DNA of 64,000 nt, taken from NCBI RefSeq assembly GCF_000972845.2, contig NC_040022.1:1240001-1304000 (forward strand). Direction: 5' to 3'. Within the stretch, counting starts at the first letter, position 1, and the number at the start of each line of letters is the position of its first letter. Below are positions 1 through 11,404 of the stretch, one piece after another. The translations under genes were made by a program, and so were the position numbers. Under the pieces are notes generated by a model, which saw only the letters and a program-made list of their open reading frames with translations, had not been told where the DNA came from and made no database searches. The DNA is from Larimichthys crocea. Its lineage: Eukaryota > Chordata > Actinopteri > Sciaenidae.

Positions 1-264
1 TCCACAAATTTTGTCTCTTTAGCTGCTAAATGCTACTCTTTTTAGTTGCTAACTTTATGTATCTGATCTTTGTTGCTGAGCAGGTAGTGTACAGTAGGTT
101 TTGACTGCTTTTATGTGGAATATAGCTGCAGACGACCACTTTTACATGCTATTCATGATGCGTTGTTAATTATAACAGCCAAATTTGGCTGGTAAACTGG
201 AAAACTTACCATGCATACTCAAGAGGACGGGTTAAGTGTTCAGGAGTCTTAAATAAAAAAAAGT

Positions 265-1253
265 TTACACCTGTATATGATTCAAGTATCACAATTTATT
301 ACAAAAACTAGAACTTTTTTTTTTATCTGTCAGTGTTGCCATGCTTTAAGCATATAACAATACAGTATAAAATCTCAACCCAAAAGTAGGATAGTAAAAG
401 CAAAGATCATAGATGCTGACGCAGCATTTACAGAAGTTAAGACATGCTGTTACTGTACAGAGAACATTCCCACTGACGTACGAACATCTGCAAAATGCGT
501 TATTGTCATCAACAAATTGCATTTCACGATAAACAATCTGATCCAGCCTCATTCAGCGTGTTACAAGAAACACCTCTTTTGAAATTAATTTACACCAAAA
601 TAAACAAACACTCTGCAAATCATAATGAATGTGCTGAGATTTTTTTTTTCAACAGCCCAAGGCACTCAGGCTCAAATGTTGGCAATAAATACGTCATTCT
701 TTTACACAAAATCACGTCAAGCAGGTGGTGGTAGAGAAAGAAGAGTGAGAGAGAAACAACGTCGTCTATTTCATGACCTCTTGAAGAAACACATTCCTTT
801 TAAAGAAGTCCACCTTGGCCCTTTTCACAGTGAAAATCCCTGGCAGTCGAGACAGAAAAGACGTTTGAAGGAGTCAGTCAATTTTGTTGAATTGCGTGAC
901 ATCTGTTTTCTAAAAACTACATGACCTCCTACAGTACTTTTGTTGCTGGCCTGTCATTTTGGTCTCTGAGAGCATCCTCTACTCTCCGGAGCAGCGTCAG
1001 CTGCTTTTTCAAATGAAGCCACAAGTAGGCCTGATGTGCATTCGAGCACCACGGGGTGCCAAAGTGTCCATTTTTGGTGACCTGTCCCCCACATGAGAAT
1101 CTGGTAAATCTATCAAGTGTCCACAAATGATGTTTTCAAATATCTATAACAAATCCAGATGCTACTCATTAAAACAATCACCTCCTGATCTTTCAAATGC
1201 TGTGACAAACAGAGTGGCTTTAACAAATTTATTCATCTTCTCTTCCCTGCACT
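265..1253 (-). other. nptx1: Probable nptx1 3' UTR
   Basis: No coding sequence is visible here. On the minus strand AATAAA occurs twice. One (1228-1233) lies about 20 nt after the stop and is too close to act usually. The other (295-300) is followed by a T-rich stretch typical of a cleavage region. A 3' UTR of about 1 kb ending near 265-285 is therefore inferred. Mammalian NPTX1 also has a long 3' UTR. The true end could lie beyond the left edge of the window. Confidence 0.45.
295..300 (-). terminator. Candidate poly(A) signal of nptx1
   Basis: AATAAA on the minus strand, about 955 nt after the stop codon, followed within 40 nt by a T-rich tract. This is the most plausible 3' end signal inside the window. 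Confidence 0.4.
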
Positions 1254-1475
1254 TCAGTTGAGCTGGCGACAAGCTTCAAATGTCCACTTCGAGGCACCTC
1301 CGTAAATATCAAGGCTCGTCTCCATCCATGCAAAAACGTTGCCCACTTGTGCTTTGCTGCTGCAAGTCGCTAGATTGTATATCTCTCCGACAGATAGTTT
1401 CCGATCCCAGATGTGAAAATTTGCCAGATCTCCAACAAAAGCTTGTGTGGCGTCGAATCCACCTCCGAGCGTGTC
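1254..1475 (-). CDS. nptx1: nptx1 exon 5: C-terminal pentraxin segment and stop
   Basis: This exon codes for residues 360-432 and the stop. The acceptor is cttcaccacag|GACACG. It begins DTLGGGFDATQAFVGD, completing the calcium loop begun in exon 4, and continues FHIWDRKLSVGEIYNLATC to the family-typical end KWTFEACRQLN. The two cysteines (LATC and EAC) are the expected late pair in long pentraxins. Confidence 0.95.
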   Translation of the reverse strand, partial: DTLGGGFDATQAFVGDLANFHIWDRKLSVGEIYNLATCSSKAQVGNVFAWMETSLDIYGGASKWTFEACRQLN

Positions 1476-4019
1476 CTGTGGTGAAGACAAATGGATTTAA
1501 TCAAGGATGATATGATTTTTTTTTATTTTGCCTCAGACTGGCATCACGGAAAGAACAAAATTGCCTCTGTGGATTATCTATCTTTTTTTTTATTATTATT
1601 GAATGAGGGATATGCATCTTTAATCCACTGGGTTTCTTAATGAGATCCAGTTAAAGATCTAATCATCTTATTAAAGCTATTACATGAATTACAGGGAGGA
1701 CGGATTTGAAAATTGAAAACTGATCGTAATGTCACAATGAAATGGAAAAATTACTTTTCCATCTCGTTAGCTGTTTCCTGTCATGACAAATACCTTTTGT
1801 ATTGAACAAAGTGATCCCTCTGTATTATGTCCTGAGTAAAAGTAGTAAAGATGCTCTCTACGTGTAGTTTATTTGTAGATTGAACCAGAATTTGATGCCT
1901 TTAAGGAACTGGGAGGCAGATGTATAATGTGTTCACCTGCTCTTGACCGAGTATCAGCAGGCCTTGTGGTTTGATGGGATGATATGGAGCCAGATTCTCT
2001 CCACTCCCTCTCTTGACTCCATCTTGGAAAGCTTCCCAAACACCATCCCGTGTAGTCCAGGTTACGCAGATATGATGCCACTTTCCATCATTGATGAGGA
2101 AAGGCAGCTTTGCAACCTAGAGGAAGGAGAAATATGTGAATATTTGCTAGAGTCAAAACCAAAATAACTTCTAAAAATGTTTTTTTAGACATACCTTGTC
2201 ATTTATCAGTATCTCCATTGGGTTGTTTCCCCACTCTATGAGGACCAGCTCATTGGCTTGACCAGGTACTGCATAGGAGAAAGGTGTGCCCACTCCTGGG
2301 GACGCATTGGATTTGAGCCACATGCACACGGTGAGGGCGTACATCTCTGGCAAACTCTTCTTCACTTTTGCGTACATGTAGTTGGTTCTCAGTGGGAACG
2401 TGAGCTGGAATTTGTCCAGAGGCCTGTTTTCTCTTTGACCTGTGTGGAAGTAAATATAAAATATCTCTCTTCAGACGCTGTCAGCGTGTTTCTCATGTTT
2501 TTTTTTCATGCATCAGTCCCAATGCGCACATCCTGCGGATTTGCATAGGAATTATACGTTACACAACAAATCCACAATCGTGACGCTCGAGATTTGCTTT
2601 AATCTCTCATCATAAATCTATCACAGGAGTGTACTGTGTCTCTTGTTTTATTCACCACCACACCTCTCTGTCTGACCACCACACAAGTGGTTTTTCAAGC
2701 TCTTTGGTGTCAGAGGTGTCCCAGACTGAGACCGAGAGCGCACCGCTGGTTTTTAAGTTCTCAAGCGGTTCACAGAGCAAATGGAGGGGTGGGTCGTTCA
2801 CTGCGTGTTTGAAATGGTTTCATCTGCATGAATTAAAGCAGGAAACAGCCTAAAATACCGCGCTGCTCCAGCTTTGAGGAGCAGATGAGTAAAACATTAA
2901 TTCGACCGAGGTCGTAAAAGCGTATAATACCAAACAGGATGCGCAAAGAAGAGATTTATTTCTCACTTTGCGCCCTCACTGTGATCTCACATCTCATCTG
3001 CTAACTGATAATCGTTCCTCCATCTTTCACACTCACACACACACCAAACGCTCCCGGAGCTTCCCCCCCTTTTTTTTCCACTTTTTTGCGCGCATCTCCT
3101 CCCAACTACCTTTCTCCAGGTCGGTGATCCTCTGGTGGAGAGATGTGAGGGTGGACTCCACTCTCCCACGCTGCTCCGTCTCGTTGCGGAGTCCCGGCTT
3201 TCCCTCCTCGATGCTGTTCACTCGGGACAACACCTGCTTCTCCAGGTCGTCGATTCTACTTTGGAGCAGATCTTTGAGGCTGTTCGCCTGCACCGAGTTG
3301 TTACTTCTGCTGAATTGCTGTCAGGGGGGAAAAGATGCGTTTAATAATGAATTTTGAGTGGGGCTTATTACAGATTGACTTTTTTTTCCCCATAGTCTTA
3401 TTGCAGTATAGCTGGACAATATTAATTTAATATTGGCAATTAGACCAGAATAACCAATTATTTATATTAATGTTATTGTTATTTTTCTATAAACCAATTA
3501 AAGTGGTTGTGATCGATGGAGCTTTGCGCAGTCTCCCAAACTATTGGAAAAATGTCCCCAGAAGCAGCAGCCTACCTCCAGGTTTTCTAATCTCTGCTTC
3601 AGCGACTGTAAAGTCTGTGATAGTTGCGTCAAAGTGTCCCCTGGTCCCCTCGATACATCCCCCATTGTGTTTTTGGTCCCCGCGTCTTTCCTCCTGCCCC
3701 CAGGCCGTGCGTCCACGGGCTCGGCGCCGCTCTGGCTCTCACAACGAGCCAACTTTGAGGTCAGTTCTCTGATAGTCTCTTTTTGGTTCATGATGGTCTC
3801 TTTCTGCTGCAAAACCGTCTCCCGCAGTTGCATAACAGTGGTCTTCAAGTCCTCTCCCGGCACACTGTTCTGCAAGGTGGCTGCGCATATGTCCATATCC
3901 TTGGGAACGGACGTGCAAATGAACTGCGTCTGTCCGCCAAAGTCTTGAGATGAACTTTCCAAAAGCAGGCACGAAAATAGAAAGAGTCTCCAACACATTC
4001 CTTTCTTTGCGGCCTGCAT
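1254..4019 (-). CDS. nptx1: Neuronal pentraxin 1, five coding exons
   Basis: Coding exons at 4019-3576, 3317-3110, 2439-2195, 2116-1937 and 1475-1254 (444+208+245+180+222 nt) join in phase to 432 codons plus a stop. Every intron starts GT and ends AG. The product has a signal peptide (about residues 1-25), an N-terminal coiled-coil region with heptad-like QKET repeats (about 60-215) and a C-terminal pentraxin domain (about 225-432). The pentraxin signature HxCxTWT reads HICVTWTT, and the calcium-site motif GQEQD is intact across the exon 4/5 junction. Family knowledge: neuronal pentraxins are secreted, form disulfide-linked multimers and cluster AMPA receptors at excitatory synapses. The sequence follows NPTX1 (starts QDFG...FICTSVP, ends FEACRQLN) rather than NPTX2 or the receptor NPTXR. 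Introns are short (258, 670, 78 and 461 bp). No frameshift or internal stop was seen. Assignment to the NPTX1 subtype is by recalled similarity. If the species keeps duplicate copies, the local name may be nptx1l. Confidence 0.96.
1937..2116 (-). CDS. nptx1: nptx1 exon 4: pentraxin signature exon
   Basis: This exon codes for residues 300-359. It follows an intron of only 78 bp (2117-2194). It holds the family signature HHICVTWTT, with the cysteine expected to pair with the one in exon 3, and ends in GQEQ, part of the calcium-binding loop. Donor CAG|gtgaac, phase 0. Exon length is an exact multiple of three (60 codons). Confidence 0.95.
2195..2439 (-). CDS. nptx1: nptx1 exon 3: start of pentraxin domain
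   Basis: This exon codes for residues 218-299. The acceptor is acacag|GTCAAAG and the donor GACAAG|gtatgt. It contains the first strands of the pentraxin jelly-roll, including TNYMYAKVKKSLPEMYALT, the cysteine in VCMWLKS and the conserved FSYAVPGQANELVLIEWGN. The sequence NASP fits the sequon pattern, but the following proline makes glycosylation there unlikely. Confidence 0.95.
3110..3317 (-). CDS. nptx1: nptx1 exon 2: second coiled-coil segment
   Basis: This exon codes for about residues 149-217 plus the first base of a split glycine codon. The acceptor reads ccctgacag|CAATTC and the donor GAGAAAG|gtagtt. It carries heptad-like leucines (LKDLLQSRIDDLEKQVL, then LTSLHQRITDLEKG). Two N-glycosylation sequons, NNS and NET, fall where I recall the mammalian protein's glycosylated asparagines lie. 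Confidence 0.94.
3576..4019 (-). CDS. nptx1: nptx1 exon 1: signal peptide and first coiled-coil
   Basis: This exon codes for residues 1-148 and ends in phase 0 at GAG|gtagg. It opens with a hydrophobic signal segment (WRLFLFSCLLL) followed by SSSQDFGG, the expected cleavage region. The cysteines in FICTSVP, DICAATL and ARCESQ are the N-terminal cysteines that in this family link subunits. Two successive QKET repeats begin the predicted coiled-coil. The start at 4019 has G at -3. A second in-frame ATG seven codons later would still leave a complete signal peptide, so either start could be used. The exon is GC-rich compared with the flanking DNA. Confidence 0.95.
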
Positions 4020-4142
4020 GTCGACGTCTGTGCTGATTTGTGACTTTAAAAAAAAATATTATTACTATTCGGGTCGAGGAGCCGCACTGACTCCACGCTT
4101 GTGTCCCCTTGTTGTTGTAATCCGTCTGTGGAAGTGCAGCCG

Positions 4143-4150
4143 TTTTTATA
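4143..4150 (-). promoter_or_regulatory. nptx1: TATA box of nptx1
   Basis: The minus strand reads TATAAAAA in a GC-rich context, 124 nt upstream of the start codon. A transcription start about 30 nt downstream, near 4115, would give a 5' UTR of roughly 95 nt in exon 1. A CCCTCCCC stretch and a GGCGCG element lie just upstream (about 4200-4222). Function is inferred from position and motif. Confidence 0.6.
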
Positions 4151-4543
4151 CAGCCGTCCTGGTTCTGCGCAGAGCGAGCTGCTTCACTGCATCACGACCA
4201 GGAGGGGAGGGAAACGCGCCGTCCCCACTTTAATCGGCTCCAGAAAGCAGCGTCACAATCAAGAGATGAAACCCATTTCGCTTTCAGGCTCACCACATGT
4301 TAAATCTTTCATCACTTCGACTATTTGTCATTTTCTCTCTGTGTATTATTCATCTGGAAAACGCGCATTTGTAGGCAGGGAAAGAAAGGGGGTTGCTTGC
4401 GCGGCGGGATGCCAAAGAGAGCCAGCTGTGTTTGTTTTGTTTTGCGCACACAGAAAACTCTCTCTCCCTCACACACTCACGCACACAATCACACAGTAGG
4501 TGGATGCAGATCAGAAGTTGCAGCAATCTGTGGTCCCCGCACA

Positions 4544-4560
4544 TTCAGCACCAAGGACAG
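4544..4560 (+). promoter_or_regulatory. RE1/NRSE-like REST binding site
   Basis: TTCAGCACCAAGGACAG fits the RE1 consensus TYAGMRCCNNRGMSAG at every defined position and differs at one base from the canonical left and core part. It lies about 430 bp upstream of the inferred nptx1 start of transcription. REST represses neuronal genes in non-neuronal cells, and nptx1 is a neuron-specific gene, so the placement makes sense. The last four bases of the 21-bp canonical site match poorly. Confidence 0.65.
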
Positions 4561-4811
4561 ATCTGGCCACATCACACAGCATCACAGAGGAGAGACTCAG
4601 GGTGTGTAGCTGCTTAGTTTTCAACTGTTGGTGCCTTTTACTTTCTCTTTTTTCAGCTGAACCACGTCGAGTGTTCACTTAGTTTGAACATCTGTCTTTG
4701 TTTCTCTCTCAGGTCAGACATGTTTTTTTGATGATGAGCTGAAAATTCAGTATGAAAAAAAAAAACTGCATAGATAATTTTTCAGGTCAGCCTCAGAGGC
4801 TAGTTCATCCC

Positions 4812-4814
<3 letters not shown>

Positions 4815-4846
<32 letters not shown>
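4815..4846. repeat. (AC)16 microsatellite
   Basis: Uninterrupted AC dinucleotide run, seen directly. It is the closest microsatellite to the nptx1 promoter. Confidence 0.97.
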
Positions 4847-4848
<2 letters not shown>

Positions 4849-7800
4849 CATACTGTCTCTAGCAGTGGCGATCTGCTCTCCACATCACCGCTATAATCAT
4901 CTCAATAATTCAGTTTCTAAAATGATAATCTGTCCCCAAGCAATTTACCCCATCTATTATTCAAGAAGGACAATTTTATTATTTTTTCGTTGCCCACTCG
5001 CCACTTGTTTATTCAGTCAATGTTGAAAATAAAATGAAAACATTCTGAATAAGTAATGAAAACATACCAGCTTTCAGATTAAAATTGATTTTTTTTTTAA
5101 AAACTTCTTTCTCAAAAGATGAACACAGGGGAGACGGACACAGCACGAGAGACAAAAGTCTGCATGTGACAAAAGGATATTAGATGAGGGAGGTTAGATA
5201 GGTCCTGGCATAATTACAACCATCTAGACCAGGTCTCTGAAGCTAAATGGTTCATAGCTGCAGGTGCCTTTTCACAGGCTGGATAATAACACAGAAAGTG
5301 ATTAAATTGTTGTCAGGAGGAAGAACTCCATCTCTGTGCTGCAAAACCTACCAAGAGCATAATAATAGCTGCTGCAGTATACTGTATTACTGTAGCAATT
5401 GGATCAGTGGGTGGGAATGATTAAGTAATTAAATGATGCATTTGAGAGATTTGAACTAAATCCTGCTCCCAAACATTTCCTTCATTCATCTTAAAGTTGC
5501 GTGTTTGGTTACTACATCACATCTGCTTGGGATGATCGATTTTTATAAGTCATGGCGTGATGAATCATAAAGTATGTTTGGCAAAGTAAATAATGATATC
5601 ATGTGTGACATAAATTGTTGTTTATCTCTTGTTTCTTGAACGTCCCCATGTGGATTATGTTCCATTTTAGAGAGAGGTTTACTGTCTTTACTCTGTTTGT
5701 AATCCAGTGTTGATGGATCGTTTTTGATATTATGAAAAACAAATAAAAGAAAAAGTGATTTCATAAAGAAAAGTGGATTTTAGGGTGATGTAGCTGTCCA
5801 GATTAGTGTAACCGTTGCTATTGGTGCTTATCTCGAGGTCTTTTGGGGGAAAGAGATGAAAGAAGTATAAACAGGTGCAAGGTCAACACCAAGAAGCCAT
5901 GTGCTTTGTCCAAGCAGAGCGCAGTAACACCAGCACAGAGTCAGAGTAATGCTTTTAGCTGTATTGCTTTGGGGTAAAATATAAACACATAAAAATGAAA
6001 TTTGAAGTTGTTATGCAACACGGAGCCATGCTCTCTGGCCCCAAGAAATGTGAGCAAACAAGTTTTTCTCTCCATCATAACAGCCATCTGGTGCTGGTTA
6101 TATAATTAGACATAACAGAGCCCAGTGCTTTCCAATTCTTTAGGAAGGAGAGAATAGTAGTTTCAATATTGTACATTTGTGTTTGGGTTGAGTTCATTCT
6201 ACTGTATCTACTGTATAATCACGCAGAAAAGCCTAGACTTCTTCTACCCTGTGGGACCAAAGTAGCATTACAAAATGTCCAAAGTCTAGCTCTCATTATG
6301 AATTCATTATTCAGTGCTTCCCACACAAACAAGTCTCAGAGCCATATGCTTTAAGAAGAAAAACCTTCACTCCTCCTCTGTGCAGAAACACACTGTACCT
6401 TTTTCCCATCACCTCTACTACTCCCTTCTTTCCTCCCCTTCCCCTCCTCTTCTCTTCTGCTACAGGCGCACACACAGAAAGCCTGCTCAAGTAGCCCCTC
6501 AAAGCACATTGTTGTTCTGTGGCCTTTACCAGTCTCTCAAATTAGCATTTTCCTCTGGATGCCACAGGTTCACCCTGTAAGCATATTGAGTTATGCTGTG
6601 ATTTAAAAAAAAAAAAAAGAAACACTGTAACAGCTGTTGAATTTATAATGAGGTTAGTCATGGTGTGCATGAAATAATAATAGGGTTTGGATGAAAATGA
6701 TTATTTGTTGGGCAAGTCGTCGTGCTAGACGTGACAGCACAACAATCTGTGACACTGGAGATACCAATCTCATACAAGCAGCTGCCAGTAGCTTTTATCA
6801 CAGTCCTACACACTACGAAGCAGCCTCGGTTCTGTCTGCCCCGTCGGGCCGCCGTCCACCTGTTGTGTTGAACAGTGTCTCCTTAATAATGCATTCAAAC
6901 ACAGTGGAAATGGATTCTCCAGCACTGGAGATCAATAGTTGTAATTTCATATGTTGGCATCATGCCTTGACTTGCTTTTTCTGCTGTAGTGTGGTGAATG
7001 CGATTAGAGGCAGTTAGTTTAATAGAACTTATAGGACGTCTCTGCTTTTTGGGTAACTGTCGAAATGTGTCCACAGAATTTAATATCAGCTGTCAGGAAC
7101 TGAAGGTTGGCACGGATGTTTGGTCAGAGTCTTTGCTTGTGTCCAAAAAATCACTGCCTAAAAAAAATAAACACTAGTTTACACTGCACTGAGCAGTAAA
7201 CTGTGTGATTCTGTATGAATCAGTGTGACCGACTAACAGGTGTAGTGTCGCACAAATGTAAATTTTTGTATCCTTTGGAAGTGTCTCGTTGTGTTGTGGG
7301 ATTGTTGGCAGACAGCAGTGTGCATTTTAGCAACATTTTTTTGTTGCATTGTGGAAATTTGAGGCACTCTGTGGTGCAGAGAATTCGAAAAAGAGTCAAT
7401 GCAGTGATTCTCAATTTCAGAGACCATTTTTCTATTATTAGTGAACTGACAACCCCTGACTAAGTGACATATCTGATGGATATCATATCATGATTTTTAC
7501 AGTGTGAAAAGAACCAGTGTTTTATTGTAAACATATTTCAAAACCTTTATTTATTTAATGGAATGTGTGATTTGTCAGACTTCCCAAAAACTAAAGCTAC
7601 AGTGCGATGTCGCTTTGCTCTGATATGTCCAAGTGACATTAAGCAATTGGATAATTAGCACAATGTAAAAACATGTACATTATGCCTGAGGAAGCTTCAG
7701 ATCACCAGCTGAAGTTTTCCATCTCAGTGGAAGCGCAGTGTGGAACTGTCTCTGATACATACTGAAAGGTATTTCATCATTTCTGTGAAACGAAAGCCTA

Positions 7801-8738
7801 ATTAAGCGGCCTCGTTGTGGAGCAGGCCACAGCCATGGTTGCCATACCAGAGGAAAAAAAAAACACATCTGCCATTTTGGGGTCACTGGAACTTTAGTAT
7901 GCAGTAGCTGGTTAAAGCAAAGAAAATGTCATGCACTTGCCTGCACAGTGTACAGAAAATAACCCAGAGAGGCTAATTAAGACAAAGACATTCTTACTCT
8001 TTCCATCGCCTCCTCCCCTTTTTTCCCTCATTTCCCTCCCAGTCTGCAGATGGAGTTTTTCTTACTGTGTGATGCCGTCCTTATGTTTTATTAAAGGTTG
8101 TGATTTAATTATTTTTTCCTTCTGCATGAGCTGAGCACCCGTCTGAAATTGATACAATGCATCATCTGACATTGGGATCGTTTTCTGTGCTGATGTGACA
8201 GCGTTCTTCTTCTGCTGGAGATGATGAGGAAATATGCATCACTGTGCACATGGAAGTGTTTTTTTAATTTTTTTTTTTATTGCTTCATTGCCCAGAATGT
8301 GATGACTGGTAACAGAATCTCTAAATTTACTGTTGTGCACGGACAGAGGGATTCTTTTACCACTCACTCATTCATCATTTAATTTCTCTGATCTGATTTG
8401 CTCAGATATTCATGCATTCATGCAAAGTTTTATGATCTACTATTTGTGCAAACTTCTTGTGCGCTCATGCCGTCACTGATTGCGTTTGCTCTGTTGTGCA
8501 TGTTTGGATTTTATAGATGATCCATTTTTATGATAATAATACTTTTCTTTGTCTGTTTAAATGTTTGCTACTCTGAGAATGTAACTTTCTGTCACTGGTG
8601 TTTATTTTTCTATCTCAACCATAGCTACTGTATATTTATATGTTCTCTCTTGGTACATAATCAATAATATAAGTTATATAATAATATTCTATAACTTTTG
8701 TAGCATTTGTGATTATCGATGTGTAAAATTTAGCCTCT

Positions 8739-9325
8739 GGGGTGTCACAGTGGTTATCACTGTTGCTGTCGCGTTTCAGTTCGAGGAGCTGAATACAGAC
8801 ATAGAGGGTAGGCAAACAAAAAAATATCTTTAATAACTTAGGCAACTGAGAAGGTCCAGGAAAAACAAACTGAGTCTATAAGTCCAAAGAACAGAATCCA
8901 TAATAGAGAGCACCGGGAGAAGAACCAAGACAGATACACAAGGCAGGACAACTAGACAGAGGTGAACCCAATCAGCGTAAAACAGATTCAAAACTGTCAA
9001 AAAGAAAGGAAGTAAAGTACATAAGAAACAGAGAGGCAAGAATTACAAAATAAAACAGGAAACAACAAACTTGAAACCATAACAGTTGCCTCACAGTAAG
9101 AACGTTCGGACCCCAACTGGGGCCTACCTGTGTTGAGTTTGCATGTTCTTCCCTTGTCTACGTGGGTTCTCTCCGGGTACTTCCTCCCACAGTCTAAAGA
9201 CATGCACTTAATGTGTTAATTGCTTTGTCTCTCTGATGTCCGCCCACTGATGAAAGGTGTACCCAGCTAGGACGGGCTCCAGCCCCCTGTGATAAGGATA
9301 AGCAGTTACAAAAATGGATGGATTT
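8739..9325 (+). repeat. Teleost interspersed repeat, split by a later insertion
   Basis: The left part (to 8766) and right part (from 9085) join to read cactgttgcctcacag, a phrase typical of a very common fish interspersed repeat. The right part continues with GAGTTTGCATGTTCTTC, GGGTTCTCTCCGGGTA, cctcccacagtc and ends in GGGCTCCAGCCCCC...ATGGATGG. Other copies lie at about 38485-38590 (minus) and 41595-41910 (plus). Family identity is from memory. The split structure is seen directly. Confidence 0.8.
8767..9084 (-). mobile_element. Solo-LTR-like insertion, 318 bp
   Basis: The insert begins TG and ends CA and is flanked on both sides by GTTGC (8762-8766 and 9085-9089), an exact 5-bp target duplication. 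Removing the insert and one GTTGC restores the host repeat. On the minus strand the insert has T-rich runs and an ATTAAA signal near its 3' end, as an LTR would. The terminal bases are also loosely inverted (TGTCGCGTTTCAG against TGTTATGGTTTCAAG), so a short DNA element is a less likely alternative. No internal retroviral genes are present. Confidence 0.7.
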
Positions 9326-11270
9326 GGCCTCTTTGACCTTTAGTTGGTGGTCTCATGTTGCTCCTTTTGTAATTGTTATAACATAACCTTAGCTATAAGT
9401 TCTTTTCCATGGATACCTTTTCATTATTTTGACTCCCCATCATCAGTGTAAGTCTTTGGATAACAGGAACGTGTACCTCACTGTCTGTCAGAAGTTAGTC
9501 TACAGCACATTGATTTCTCTTTGTCTTCTCAATGCCATTGCTGTTGTATTGTACTGTCTGTGATGAATGCAAGCGGTACAGTGGTCTCTCAGTACCTGAA
9601 GGGATCTTACATTATGAATAAGGAATCAGAAATTCTCAGTATCACATCACAGGCGGCCTTGTGGATTTGATTTCAATCTCGGCTCAGATTCCTTCAGCTG
9701 GCTGCAGATTCAACAAACACCGTGTTGTTCATATGTATTGCTCTAAATCTCGCTGCTTTCCTACAGGAAAACTTGCTTCAAGTAAAGGATTGGGTGGCGA
9801 TTTTTACAGCAATTTGACAAATGAGGCCTGCAAAACCATAAATTATTATTAAACACACCCCACATCAGAGAGACTGCAGCCTTTACAAACCACCACATTG
9901 CATGACTGTGATTTATACATTGTCCCTGTGGATCCTGGTAATCCACAATTGGTTTTATGTTTTGCATACAAAGTAACAGATGTAAGGTTCGGCTCAATGT
10001 AAAAATTGGATTTAAACGTTATGAAATACCATGGAGATTTAGACCACATGCTGTAGCCCTGTACCGTCTGACGCTCACTTTTTCTCAGTGTTTATTTATG
10101 TTCATGACATGTGCTTTATTTACCAGCCTTATTATATGAAAATGTTTATTCTATGTGTTTGTGGCATGGATCCATGATACTGAGCAACTAGCCAGACACG
10201 AGCAGTGTGTAGGTGGGAGCCTCAGCTGTCACAGAAGCTGTGGAAGCATGATGTTCTGTCAAGAGATACAGTCTAATGAAGGGATGTACTCTGGCTGGGC
10301 AACACAAAAGGAGTATGACTGACTTGCTCAAGGTCTCTGTCTGGCACCTTCTCTCTGCAGGAGAGACTGAACCTGAACACATAATGCTGGATAATGCCCA
10401 GCAAGAGGGGAAAAAGAAGAAAAAGTTATGCTTTAAGAATCAATCCCACCCACACTGTTATCTAGGAAGATTACTGTTTTAGTGATCAACAGCAATTACA
10501 AAACTTAGAAAGAAAGACCTTCAGCTGGTGTCCGATGATTGTGTGTCTTCATAGCTGCATTTTTATGTTAATTAGTCGATTTGAAATTCTGTGTGAAAAG
10601 ATTTGGCACAATGTGTAACCTGTCCCGTGCACCATGAATCTCATGTCATATTTCAAAAACTGAGAAGAAAAAGCTTTAAAAAGTTCAAACCCAGTTTTTG
10701 AAAGCTTGAAATCTAATAAAGTTTTAGACTCGTGTAATGCTTTGACAGGCTCAAAAGAAACTTCAGATCTCTGCAAACATCATCACCACCAAAGAGTGCT
10801 GCAGTCGTGACAGTTTACAACCGCAGCGCACCTAATGCAGTGCTTCTGCAACATATTTTCAAATTCAAGTTTCAAATTTGCCACTGTATAAGTTTGTTTT
10901 CCGGGTTTGAAGCCGTGTACATTTTTAATGGAAGATTTCGATCAAACATTAAAAGTTGAGTCTTTCGAAAGGGCCAAATCTTTAGTTTGAAACTTTTGCA
11001 GATGTACTGAACATTTGCACTTGTATTGCAGATTGTTGTTTGGTTTACAACAGACAACTTTCAGAGATGTGCCCACGCAGTTGGCAAAATCACATTTGTA
11101 GTCGTGTTGTGCCTCACAGCTCTGGTTTGAAACAGCTGGTCTGAAATACAAAATAAAATAAAAAATCTGGCATCCTGGATGGAAGGAGATTTGCCAATTA
11201 CATGTTGTATTAGGTTGGACCGACTGATATTAATGGGATACCTGAACAGGATACCTGGCTGTCCTTGGGC
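9326..11270. other. Gene-free, no recognised feature
   Basis: Single-copy AT-rich sequence without recognised exons, repeats or RNA genes. Short reading frames here show no family similarity. Confidence 0.45.
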
Positions 11271-11404
11271 AATACCTGTGGAAGCCATAGACGTTGAATA
11301 AAATCTGCAGCAGATGTTTATTTATCTTCACAAAGTTATAGTTTTGGTTTTACAATGGAATCACATTTCTGAGTGGGACCAGATTTTCATCTCTGCAGCA
11401 GATT

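Larger units (their letters stand above)
4231..8738. other. Gene-free flank 5' of nptx1
   Basis: No exon is recognised. The stretch contains the RE1 site, a CA microsatellite and an A-run near 6605, and is otherwise single-copy AT-rich sequence. The block around 7680-7880 has balanced composition and might be a conserved non-coding element, without firm support. Confidence 0.5.

Noticed and set aside
3544..3948. Plus-strand 134-codon frame across nptx1 exon 1
   Set aside because: It is the antisense shadow of a genuine coding exon.
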